This document shows, one piece after another, positions 6,283 to 11,720 of a stretch of 11,720 nucleotides of DNA. The position numbers and the translations under genes are program-made. The DNA is from Deltaproteobacteria bacterium. GTDB lineage: Bacteria > Desulfobacterota_B > Binatia > UBA9968. The notes under the pieces are model-generated. The model did not search any database, was not told the origin of the DNA, and saw nothing but the letters and a program-made list of their open reading frames with translations. The DNA is taken from NCBI GenBank assembly GCA_030620935.1, contig JAUXIP010000029.1, positions 1 to 11,720 of the forward strand, in the 5' to 3' direction. Position 1 is the stretch's first letter; each line of letters begins with the position of its first letter.

Positions 6283-6314
6283 ATTATAAACTCTCCCCTA
6301 AGCTGGAGAGTCAA
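6283..6314 (-). promoter_or_regulatory. MerR-type autoregulated promoter of the regulator gene
   Basis: On the minus strand there is a -35 TTGACT (6314-6309), a 20-base spacer and a perfect -10 TATAAT (6288-6283). The dyad ACTCTCC/GGAGAGT (7-bp arms) spans the spacer. It shares TTGACTCTCC with the promoter at 5763-5794, so one regulator should bind both. Transcription would begin near 6276, at the regulator's own ATG. Confidence 0.75.
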
Positions 6315-6348
6315 GGCAATCAAATTATTTATCCGCCTACGCAGAAGA

Positions 6349-6475
6349 CCCCGGGCGTAAGTCCGGGGATGAATGCATTGGACGGACCCTCCGTAGCTCG
6401 AAGAGCGAAGGAGGGTGAGTTGCTTCGGCGGATTCCGCCGAAGAAATTAACGATACCACGGGTGTAAGCCCGTGG
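6349..6475. repeat. Compact four-hairpin element, possible IS200/IS605-type end or RNA remnant
   Basis: Four inverted repeats lie close together. They are 6349-6368 (CCCCGGGC-GTAA-GTCCGGGG, one G-U pair), 6386-6416 (ACCCTCC/GGAGGGT enclosing GCTC-GAA-GAGC), 6423-6443 (9-bp perfect stem, ATT loop) and 6456-6475 (CCACGGGT-GTAA-GCCCGTGG, one G-U pair). The first and last share an 8-bp stem and a GUAA (GNRA-type) loop. Such hairpins recall the palindromic ends and guide-RNA regions of IS200/IS605 elements, but no transposase or tnpB is present. It lies between the two metal modules, where it could also end transcription. The flanks (6324-6348 and 6476-6541) show no gene. Confidence 0.5.
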
Positions 6476-6541
6476 AGCTTCATTCTACCATCCGGGGCCA
6501 GGATTACGCGGTGATGGAAAACATATACCTCCGAGCGCAAA

Positions 6542-7024
6542 CTACACCGATTTCCAGTCGGCATCTACCTTTCTAAAGCTATTCTCCGTCATGAGTCCAC
6601 AGGCACGGGTTAACAATATCAGAACGAGAGGTGGAAGAATCAGCCACTGTAGGATAGGTGTTAAGCCGACATCGAGGCCAGGGACGATCGGCATGCGCTC
6701 GGTGTATTGCCAGAGGTCCCTGTAATGAACCGCCGTGTACTCGCTCACAAAAGCTAGAATGAGTCCAACTCCCACGAACGAGATCCAATAGCCAGCACTT
6801 TTCGATAAGAACCAATATCGACTACCCGCCGTGATGCTCACAATCCAGTAGGAGGTGAGGGTCATAAGCGCGTCAACGCCGGAGCAGAATAGGAGACAGC
6901 CCGTAAGCAGGAAGGTGGAGAATTGTTGATCGAAAACGAACAAAGGGGCTTGAATGGTCTCCCATAAAAGATTCAGCAAAAAAGAAAAAACGAGGAGGTT
7001 AACCTCTGGAATCCTTATTTGCAC
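6542..7024 (-). CDS. Small integral membrane protein of unknown function
   Basis: The 160-residue protein starts with GTG at 7024, with AGAGGGT about 8 bases upstream. Four or five hydrophobic segments can be seen: LLVFSFLLNLLWE, FLLTGCLLFCSGVDALMTL, AGYWISFVGVGLILAF and LTPILQWLILPPLVLILLT. Conserved-looking features are NLLWETIQAPLF near the start and MPIVPGLDVGLTPILQW before the last helix. I have no firm family or function for it. It is the last gene of module B, 28 bases after the BNR-repeat gene, so it is probably co-transcribed with the cytochrome and permease genes. It may anchor or assist one of them. Confidence 0.7.
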   Translation of the reverse strand: MQIRIPEVNLLVFSFLLNLLWETIQAPLFVFDQQFSTFLLTGCLLFCSGVDALMTLTSYWIVSITAGSRYWFLSKSAGYWISFVGVGLILAFVSEYTAVHYRDLWQYTERMPIVPGLDVGLTPILQWLILPPLVLILLTRACGLMTENSFRKVDADWKSV

Positions 7025-7052
7025 AGCTGCTTACCCTCTTCAGGTTCATCCT

Positions 7053-8036
7053 CTAAAGGATCTTCGCCCACTTTTTACCCCCATCGATGCTGCGGAAAAT
7101 GTGCCCTCCAGTAGCGGCGAAAACATGGCTTGCCTTCTTGCTATCGAAAGCAAAGGCAAAGAGAAATTCCTTTGGAGACAGGGTAAGCCCGTCATTGGCC
7201 CTTTCCCAGTTCTTTCCTCCATTCTGGGAGATTGCGAGGCCGAGCTTTTCGGTAAATGCGAGTAGGGTTTGAGGGTTGGAAAGGTGGACACCAAGGCCGG
7301 CGACCGCCCCCAATGGGGTTTTCATGTTCGTCCAACTTTCCCCGAAATCGTGGGAGACGAATAGCCCGTTCGGTGTACCGGAATAAACGACGCGATCTTT
7401 CTGACTGTCTGCACTGAAACATGGGCCACCCCAGCAAAGCCCCTTGCTTGGAAGACCCCGTGCCGCGGGAAACTGCCATGTTTTTCCTCCGTCCTTGGTT
7501 CGATAGAGTGTTCCGTGAAACCAACCGTAGAGGATCTTAGGGTTGGCTGGGCTGACGACCATCGAATGAAAATCTACATTTTCTCCCTTTAAGCCTCGGA
7601 AAATCTGTTTGAAAGTAAGGCCGCCGTCCTCGGATTTCATCACCCCCATGTTGCCGCCGCCTTTCGGATGCCCGCTCGTAAAAATTGTTTTTGGGTTTGA
7701 TGGAACGAGCGAAAACCCCATGAAGTCGTCACGGCTTTCCCCAAACTGGAAAAGCTTTCCTTCCTTCAAAATGAAAAGACCGTAATGCGTGGCTACGAAC
7801 AATCGTTGGTTTTCACTGTCATAACCGAGACCGTGAATGTGGTTGTGGAACTGATAGGAGATGGAGGGAACGGGTTTAAAAGTGCCTTGGGTGGCGGACC
7901 CCGCAGGTCGCTCTCTGAAAACCCCAAAAAGCAGGATTCCAGAAATGAGTAATACTCCGAAGCGTAGGATTGACCGGCTACCGGCATAGATTTTAATTGT
8001 GCTCACCAACCAAACTTTTCGGCTGTCTTCTTCCAC
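7053..8036 (-). CDS. Exported BNR/sialidase-like beta-propeller protein
   Basis: The 327-residue protein has a signal anchor (about 22-40, SILRFGVLLISGILLFGVF). Its repeats of the BNR (Asp-box) type include SEDGGLTF, TKDGGKTWQ, SHDFGESWT, SQNGGKNWE and SIDGGKKWA. Five Asp-boxes and intervening strands predict a beta-propeller like the F510_1955-type glycosyl-hydrolase-like proteins, which carry HIHGLGYD early, as here. Enzyme activity is unproven; such propellers often act in binding or assembly. A CWGGPC pair lies mid-protein. The GTG start is supported by AGAGGAG 8 bases upstream; no ATG is available near the start. It lies between the cytochrome gene and the small membrane protein, in the same direction. 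Confidence 0.78.
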   Translation of the reverse strand: MEEDSRKVWLVSTIKIYAGSRSILRFGVLLISGILLFGVFRERPAGSATQGTFKPVPSISYQFHNHIHGLGYDSENQRLFVATHYGLFILKEGKLFQFGESRDDFMGFSLVPSNPKTIFTSGHPKGGGNMGVMKSEDGGLTFKQIFRGLKGENVDFHSMVVSPANPKILYGWFHGTLYRTKDGGKTWQFPAARGLPSKGLCWGGPCFSADSQKDRVVYSGTPNGLFVSHDFGESWTNMKTPLGAVAGLGVHLSNPQTLLAFTEKLGLAISQNGGKNWERANDGLTLSPKEFLFAFAFDSKKASHVFAATGGHIFRSIDGGKKWAKIL

Positions 8037-8110
8037 TTTTCAAGCTCCTCTTATCTCTTCATTTGTATTTGTCGTTATTGGAGTTGTCGATATGCTGTGT
8101 TCTCTCTCTT

Positions 8111-8965
8111 TCACCGCATCATCGGTCTTCGGTGCATCATCCCTCCTCTACCGTGCATTCTGATGACCATACTGCCCGCCCTCTCCTCCCGCATCTGCAA
8201 CTCCGAGAGGATGCCGAAATTGAGTGAGGCAACATAGTAGACCAAGGCCCATAAGTCGTCATCTGAAAGGGCATCGCGATATGAGGGCATAGGCGTGCCG
8301 TCCAGGCCCGTCACAAGGGTTAGATAAATGGCTTTAGACGTAGAACCGCGCTTTAGCGGGCGCGTCAGGTCAGCAGGCCGGCTAAGCTGGCCCCAGGAAT
8401 CCTTAAACTCTGAGGCTGACGGACCAACGCCTTTTCCCTCCATCCCATGACAGGTAAAACACCCGGCCTCCTCATAGAGTCTTCTCCCTTTTTCAACCAA
8501 CTCGCGCGACAGCTGAGGAAGAGGTGGCACCGGGATGGACGCTTGTGCCGCTTGTTCCTGAAAGCGCCCGGAAAATGTTTTAAGGTATTCGACCACCGCT
8601 CGACGCTCAGCTTCACGAAGATGATTTTGAGCGATCATCCCGGTCCCGCGAAGCCCCATCGAAATGGTCTGGAATAGGTCCCCGTCGGTAGGAAGAGAGC
8701 CGGTCGGGGTCGAGCGAAACTTGAAGATACCTTGTCGGAAGTCGCGCGGCTTCGTAAGGAGCATCATTTGAGCCATGCCCCGGCCGTCACCCGAAGCCCC
8801 GTGACAGATGGCGCAGCTCTGCTCATAGACCACCTGGCCTTGCTCGATAATGCTGGCCGGCTTTCCATCCGCAGCCCACAACCGAGCAATCACGAGGCCT
8901 ATGGCGGATACAGAAACGAGAACGACCGAGGTGATGAAGCTAGGGGAGAGGCCATTTTTTCTCAT
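8111..8965 (-). CDS. Dihaem cytochrome c, periplasmic
   Basis: The 284-residue protein has an N-terminal signal or anchor (about 9-31) and two cytochrome c domains. The first haem site is CAICH (about 51-55) with the GASGDGRGMAQMM segment after it and a Met-rich stretch for the sixth ligand. The second is CFTCH (about 169-173), with GMEGKGVGPS after it and TPMPSYRDALSDDDLWALVYYVASL at its end, the classic class I C-terminal helix. The protein carries electrons in the periplasm. Its last 30 residues are rich in Met, His and Arg (MVIRMHGRGGMMHRRPMMR), a possible metal-binding tail. It ends on TGA, which is read as a stop. It sits between the TlpA-like and BNR genes, suggesting a redox step linked to the metal carrier. 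Confidence 0.88.
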   Translation of the reverse strand: MRKNGLSPSFITSVVLVSVSAIGLVIARLWAADGKPASIIEQGQVVYEQSCAICHGASGDGRGMAQMMLLTKPRDFRQGIFKFRSTPTGSLPTDGDLFQTISMGLRGTGMIAQNHLREAERRAVVEYLKTFSGRFQEQAAQASIPVPPLPQLSRELVEKGRRLYEEAGCFTCHGMEGKGVGPSASEFKDSWGQLSRPADLTRPLKRGSTSKAIYLTLVTGLDGTPMPSYRDALSDDDLWALVYYVASLNFGILSELQMREERAGSMVIRMHGRGGMMHRRPMMR

Positions 8966-9034
8966 AGGGCCAGTACCTGGAATACTTCTCGTCGATAGCT
9001 TTGCAGAATTTTAACTTTAAGACCTCTTTTACGT

Positions 9035-9619
9035 TTATTCCGCAAGCAGTTGCTCGAAAAACTCTTTTGCCTCGCTACTGTACCACTCTCTGGAGCCCCT
9101 TACTTTGCCCACGATTTCTCCGCGTTTATTCACAATGACGGTCATCGGAAGCCCCCAGGCTTGGTAACTCTCAGCAACTTTTGCGTCGAAATCCAAAAGG
9201 GCCGTAAATGTTAGCTTATGCCTCTTGAAAAACTCCTTTACATCCTTGGCATCCTCTCGATAGTCAATAGCGAGCACCATCAATCCCTTCGGGCCCAGCT
9301 CTTGATGGAGTTTTTCCATTGTCGGCATCTCCTGGACGCAAGGTGGACACCAGGTGGCCCAGAAGTTCAGAAATATGACTTTCCCTCTCAACGCACTTAG
9401 GCTGACTTGCTTCCCTGAAGGATCGTCGAGGGTAAAATCAGGGGCCAAGATCTTGGTTTCTGGCCTTTCTATTTTCAGCTTCTTGAAAAGATCCTCGCCG
9501 GCGGCGTGCGGCTTGCTTTTGTGAAAAAAACTCTCCGCAATGCTGACAAAGGCAACCAGACACAGAACTAAAAAGAGCAATAATCCCAGACGGGCGTGTT
9601 TGTAGGGGCTAATTTCCAT
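9035..9619 (-). CDS. TlpA/ResA-type membrane-anchored thioredoxin
   Basis: The 194-residue protein has an N-terminal membrane anchor (about 11-30, LGLLLFLVLCLVAFVSIAES) and a periplasmic thioredoxin fold. APDFTLDDPSGKQVSLSALRGK leads to FLNFWATWCPPCVQEMP, whose WCPPC is the redox motif. The cis-Pro loop WGLPMTVIVNKRGEIV follows, then a C-terminal helix. This is the TlpA/ResA group, which reduces disulfides in the periplasm, for example in cytochrome maturation. Next to a Sec-Sec HMA protein and a cytochrome c, it could reduce the diselenide of the carrier or prepare the CxxCH motifs of the cytochrome; both are inference. The AAGGA touches the ATG closely, so the start is moderately sure. Confidence 0.88.
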   Translation of the reverse strand: MEISPYKHARLGLLLFLVLCLVAFVSIAESFFHKSKPHAAGEDLFKKLKIERPETKILAPDFTLDDPSGKQVSLSALRGKVIFLNFWATWCPPCVQEMPTMEKLHQELGPKGLMVLAIDYREDAKDVKEFFKRHKLTFTALLDFDAKVAESYQAWGLPMTVIVNKRGEIVGKVRGSREWYSSEAKEFFEQLLAE

Positions 9620-9723
9620 TCCTTATTAGCGTTAACGGAGACAAAAACAATTCGTTCCCTATTCCTAGCACAGCTCAGCTAACAGGTCTTCTTTAGAGCC
9701 ACTTTTAGTTCAGCAGGTCCGGG

Positions 9724-10761
9724 TTAAAACCCAAAAAAGCCTAAGATATTCCCAAAAAGCTTTCCAGCTAATCTCACCGGTGGGAGGCTAGGACGAAAAC
9801 CGAAAGCGGCATAGATCCAGGTGGAGCCAAGACCACCCAATACAGCCGCCCCGTAGATAAGGCCAACGAGCGCGCAGCCCTGTCGCCGACCAAAGGTCTT
9901 CATATAGATCTTGATATCGGATCGATGAATTGCGCTGGCTAAACAGAAGCTGATGATGCCGGGATAACCTAAACCATCTGTTTTGAAAAGCGCATGGATC
10001 ACCGGAAGGTTCCCCACAGGGGATAGGGAAACCGCAACGGATAATACGCCACCAAAGATTGCGTTGGCGAGATCGGAGAGTAGTGTCGCATGTCCGAAGA
10101 CATCGGCGAAGGTAGACCACCACGATTGAAGCCCAGAGGCTAAGATAATCCCTCCCAGCATGATTCCCAAAGCAAGAGACGGAGCAAACCGCTTTATTTC
10201 TTGCCCGATAAATTTAAAGATGGCCAACCAGCCATCGAGAGAAAATAATAACGTCTGCCAGGACGGGAAACTCGGCGGATCGAATAGGGCAGTGTTCTTC
10301 GGCTGTTCTCCTATGGAAGCCCTCGACACTTTTAGCTTAACCCAGCCAAGACTCAGCATTACGAAGCCGATCATGACTAGGGCTCCTAAGAGCTGCCCCG
10401 TGGCGAACTCCGCACCCAGCGAAAGGGCAAAGATAGCCCAGAAATAAATTGTCATGTTGCGGCTTGCAATCAAGAAGACAAGTCCAAGAGACGGCGTGAC
10501 ACCCTGCCTTAACAAATCGTCCATTGAATCCATGCTCTTCTTTCGTCCTGCACTTCCTACGATGCCGAGGCCCACGGCCCGGAAAACTCCCTTCACGCTG
10601 ATCTCGGGATTTGCCCGGATGGCACTCCCCGCCTGGTAACGAAAGCGACAGCTGAGCAAGCCTGCAATTATAAACCCAGGGACCCATACCGTGTAAAAAA
10701 GCGTCATGAACTTGAAGAGTTCCCAGGTAAAAAACCAGGGTTCATGGACAAATTCGCTCAT
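9724..10761 (-). CDS. ArsP_1/DUF318-like membrane permease
   Basis: The 345-residue protein has eight or so membrane segments, among them FMTLFYTVWVPGFIIAGLL, MTIYFWAIFALSLGAEFA, LLGALVMIGFVMLSLGWVKL, SLALGIMLGGIILASGL and ALVGLIYGAAVLGGLGSTW. The order resembles the ArsP_1 (DUF318, YraQ-like) permeases. The motif LSPVGNLPVIHALFKTDGLG near residue 250 sits where those proteins have their conserved Pro/Gly loop. Known members export trivalent organoarsenicals; many are unstudied. Similarity is partial and the usual Cys-containing loop is absent, so the substrate is open. It starts 42 bases after the Sec-Sec HMA protein, taking the place merT has in module A, so it is the likely acceptor or exporter of the ion that protein carries. 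The 104 bases downstream (9620-9723) hold no clear feature. Confidence 0.7.
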   Translation of the reverse strand: MSEFVHEPWFFTWELFKFMTLFYTVWVPGFIIAGLLSCRFRYQAGSAIRANPEISVKGVFRAVGLGIVGSAGRKKSMDSMDDLLRQGVTPSLGLVFLIASRNMTIYFWAIFALSLGAEFATGQLLGALVMIGFVMLSLGWVKLKVSRASIGEQPKNTALFDPPSFPSWQTLLFSLDGWLAIFKFIGQEIKRFAPSLALGIMLGGIILASGLQSWWSTFADVFGHATLLSDLANAIFGGVLSVAVSLSPVGNLPVIHALFKTDGLGYPGIISFCLASAIHRSDIKIYMKTFGRRQGCALVGLIYGAAVLGGLGSTWIYAAFGFRPSLPPVRLAGKLFGNILGFFGF

Positions 10762-10803
10762 AACGCTAATTTCAACCGAGCAGGAAGTCTCCAGGGATGA
10801 AAA

Positions 10804-11304
10804 CTATTTGCTATATTGTTGAATTTCCAAGAAGAGAGGGGACTTTTCTCCAACCACCCTCGCTACTAAACCGACTTCCTTCAACTCCTCACTTTTGAGC
10901 TTTGTGAGCTCTGCGTTTTTCACCAGCGAGAAAATTTGATTCGAACCCATCGGTTGAAAGGAAAGCTGACCGTCCTTTTCCTTCAGTTTTCCTCCCACAG
11001 TGATGAAGATTTCCCTAGGCGTAAAGCCGGCATCCAGGACAGCCTTTCTCAGGACCACTGGCTTCAATTCTGTGTCCGGCTTTAAGTTAAAAGTGGCTTC
11101 TGCCTTCTCAAGACTCACATCAACATTTTCCACGCCTTCCAGGCGCGCCAGGGCCTTATTGACCCCGTAAGCTCATATGGGTCATATCATGCCGTCCACT
11201 TTCATGCTTACTTTCATTCCTTCTGCAGCCAAAAGCGGAGTGAGAAACAGGGCTGAGAGAAGAAGGCCGAGAAAAAAGACCATAGCCTTTTTGTTCGTTC
11301 GCAT
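10804..11304 (-). CDS. Periplasmic MerP-like HMA protein with Sec-x-x-Sec
   Basis: The frame from the ATG at 11304 crosses two TGA codons and gives 166 residues. A signal peptide (KK, then AMVFFLGLLLSALFLTPLLAA) leads into an HMA domain reading MKVDGMI-U-PI-U-AYGVNKALARLEGVENV. Family proteins have GMTCxxC-x4-V-x-KAL-x3-EGV there, so U41 and U44 replace both metal-binding cysteines, and they align with C41 and C44 of the paralogue at 4127-4636. The C-terminal extension (ITVGGKLKEKDGQLSFQ, NQIFSL) is shared with that paralogue. AGGAGG lies 7 bases before this ATG; the ATG at 11307 is only 4 bases away. Twelve bases separate it from the upstream barrel gene. Ordinary gene calling would start at the GTG at 11133 and miss the signal and the metal site. 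Selenocysteine is inferred from sequence. Confidence 0.83.
11141..11167 (-). promoter_or_regulatory. SECIS candidate region in the Sec-Sec HMA message
   Basis: Two hairpins compete downstream of the second UGA. One pairs CGGGGUC with GGCCCUG (11167-11149, two G-U pairs, loop AAUAA). The other pairs AGGC with GCCU (11156-11141) around a loop CCUGGCGC that holds two G, 21-28 bases after the UGA. The second fits the known distance and G-in-loop rule, but its stem is short. Neither is as clear as the merT hairpin. Confidence 0.4.
11173..11175 (-). other. In-frame TGA, predicted selenocysteine 44 of the HMA protein
   Basis: This codon stands at the second Cys of the metal site (CCC ATA TGA GCT). 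The HMA helix AYGVNKAL continues directly after it in frame. Confidence 0.8.
11182..11184 (-). other. In-frame TGA, predicted selenocysteine 41 of the HMA protein
   Basis: This codon stands at the first Cys of the GMxCxxC metal site (GGC ATG ATA TGA). A hairpin TGACCC/GGGTCA starts at this codon and encloses the second TGA, which is not the usual SECIS geometry. Confidence 0.8.
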
Positions 11305-11319
11305 CATGCACCCTCCTTT

Positions 11320-11720
11320 CTAAAAGAGTATTCGAAAACCAAAGAGCACCCGATAGTCCTGATCAAGTTGCTCGCCGTTTGCTCGGTCTAAGACTGGAAA
11401 CTGGAATGACGTTTCCACCAAGGCGTTGTCGAACAAGATGTACTGAATACCTGGGGAGAGGAAGATCGTATCACCCCCTGAGGCACGGACCTTGCTGCTC
11501 CCGCTTTTATTTCGTTCTCGGTGCTCGCCGTTGAACTCCAAGAGGAGATTCAATTGGGCATTTTCGATTGGCCAGCGGGGATAGATCGAGTAAGAGTAGG
11601 CAACATCGTAGTTCAAGGCGGGGCCAAAACGGAATCCGCTGTGACGGGAGTTATATTTAAACTGGACCCCCCCCCTCCACGGCGTGGTAGGCTGAGATCC
11701 AGCCGCCAGCGAATCCAAAG
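11320..11720 (-). CDS. Outer-membrane beta-barrel protein, C-terminal part, module B
   Basis: An open frame enters from the right edge and ends TAG at 11322-11320, leaving about 133 residues. Alternating strands such as NAQLNLLLEFNGEH, DTIFLSPGIQYILF and VETSFQFPVL, and a C-terminal VLFGFRILF ending in Phe, mark an outer-membrane barrel. It is similar to the C-terminus of the module A barrel protein (LELNGEY, LTPGIQ, FGFRSLF), so the two are paralogues. The Met at 11718 is probably internal, with the true start outside the window. The Sec-Sec HMA gene starts 15 bases downstream, repeating the barrel-then-HMA order of module A. Confidence 0.72.
   Translation of the reverse strand, partial: LDSLAAGSQPTTPWRGGVQFKYNSRHSGFRFGPALNYDVAYSYSIYPRWPIENAQLNLLLEFNGEHRERNKSGSSKVRASGGDTIFLSPGIQYILFDNALVETSFQFPVLDRANGEQLDQDYRVLFGFRILF

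Noticed and set aside
6337..6564. 75-residue minus-strand open frame across the hairpin cluster
   Set aside because: It consists of translated inverted repeats, overlaps the end of the membrane-protein gene and has no ribosome-binding site.
8111..8113. Possible selenocysteine at the TGA ending the cytochrome c gene
   Set aside because: The domain is complete before it. Read-through adds only about 11 unrelated residues before TAA, and no hairpin was seen.
9620..9723. Open stretch after the permease stop, encoding 14 residues ending in Cys
   Set aside because: It is in frame after a TAA, has no start or ribosome-binding site and is too short to support as a gene.
10804..11304. Taking the GTG at 11133 as the start of the second HMA gene
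   Set aside because: It would remove the signal peptide and the metal site, and the true start with AGGAGG lies in frame at 11304.

Overview
The window reads as chromosomal DNA of a Gram-negative bacterium, moderately GC-rich, from a lineage that makes selenoproteins. Signal peptides, c-type haems and outer-membrane-type beta-barrels point to a Gram-negative envelope. I cannot name the species. Nothing here is an RNA gene, integrase or CRISPR array, and there is no gene-free stretch over 300 bases. Stop codon use in the 16 genes with visible ends is TAG 9, TAA 5, TGA 2.

Left part (1-2690): the N-terminus of a leftward MFS transporter, then a rightward unit of three genes. These are a divergent IspH/LytB-like iron-sulfur protein, a small plant-type [2Fe-2S] ferredoxin with Asp in place of one cluster Cys, and an ornithine-cyclodeaminase/mu-crystallin-fold oxidoreductase. 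The set looks like a redox pathway, but its substrate is unknown.

Right part (2818-11720, all leftward): a heavy-metal handling locus, most likely for mercury or another soft divalent metal, in two parallel modules. Module A is controlled by a MerR-family regulator (start 6275) with two MerR-type promoters (20-bp spacers). It encodes an outer-membrane barrel protein, a 45-residue Cys-rich protein, a periplasmic HMA (MerP-like) protein with a normal CxxC, a MerT-like inner-membrane transporter, and a beta-helix protein. Module B enters from beyond the right edge. It encodes a second barrel protein, a second HMA protein, an ArsP_1/DUF318-like permease, a TlpA-type thioredoxin, a dihaem cytochrome c, a BNR-repeat protein and a small membrane protein. 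A compact array of four hairpins (6349-6475), resembling IS200/IS605 ends, separates the modules.

The main discovery is three in-frame TGA codons that stand exactly where metal-binding cysteines belong. In merT (true extent 3726-4109) the paired Cys-Cys of helix 1 is Cys-TGA, followed by a 7-bp hairpin with a GGU loop, the classic bacterial SECIS shape. In the second HMA protein (true extent 10804-11304) both cysteines of CxxC are TGA, giving UxxU. Conventional gene calling truncates both proteins past their key residues. Read with selenocysteine, both are complete, with start codon, ribosome-binding site, signal or first helix, and the full family fold. The two modules complement each other: A has a Cys carrier and a Sec transporter, while B has a Sec-Sec carrier and a different permease. 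My model is capture of Hg(II)-like soft metal by selenolates in the periplasm, with redox partners (TlpA, cytochrome c) nearby.
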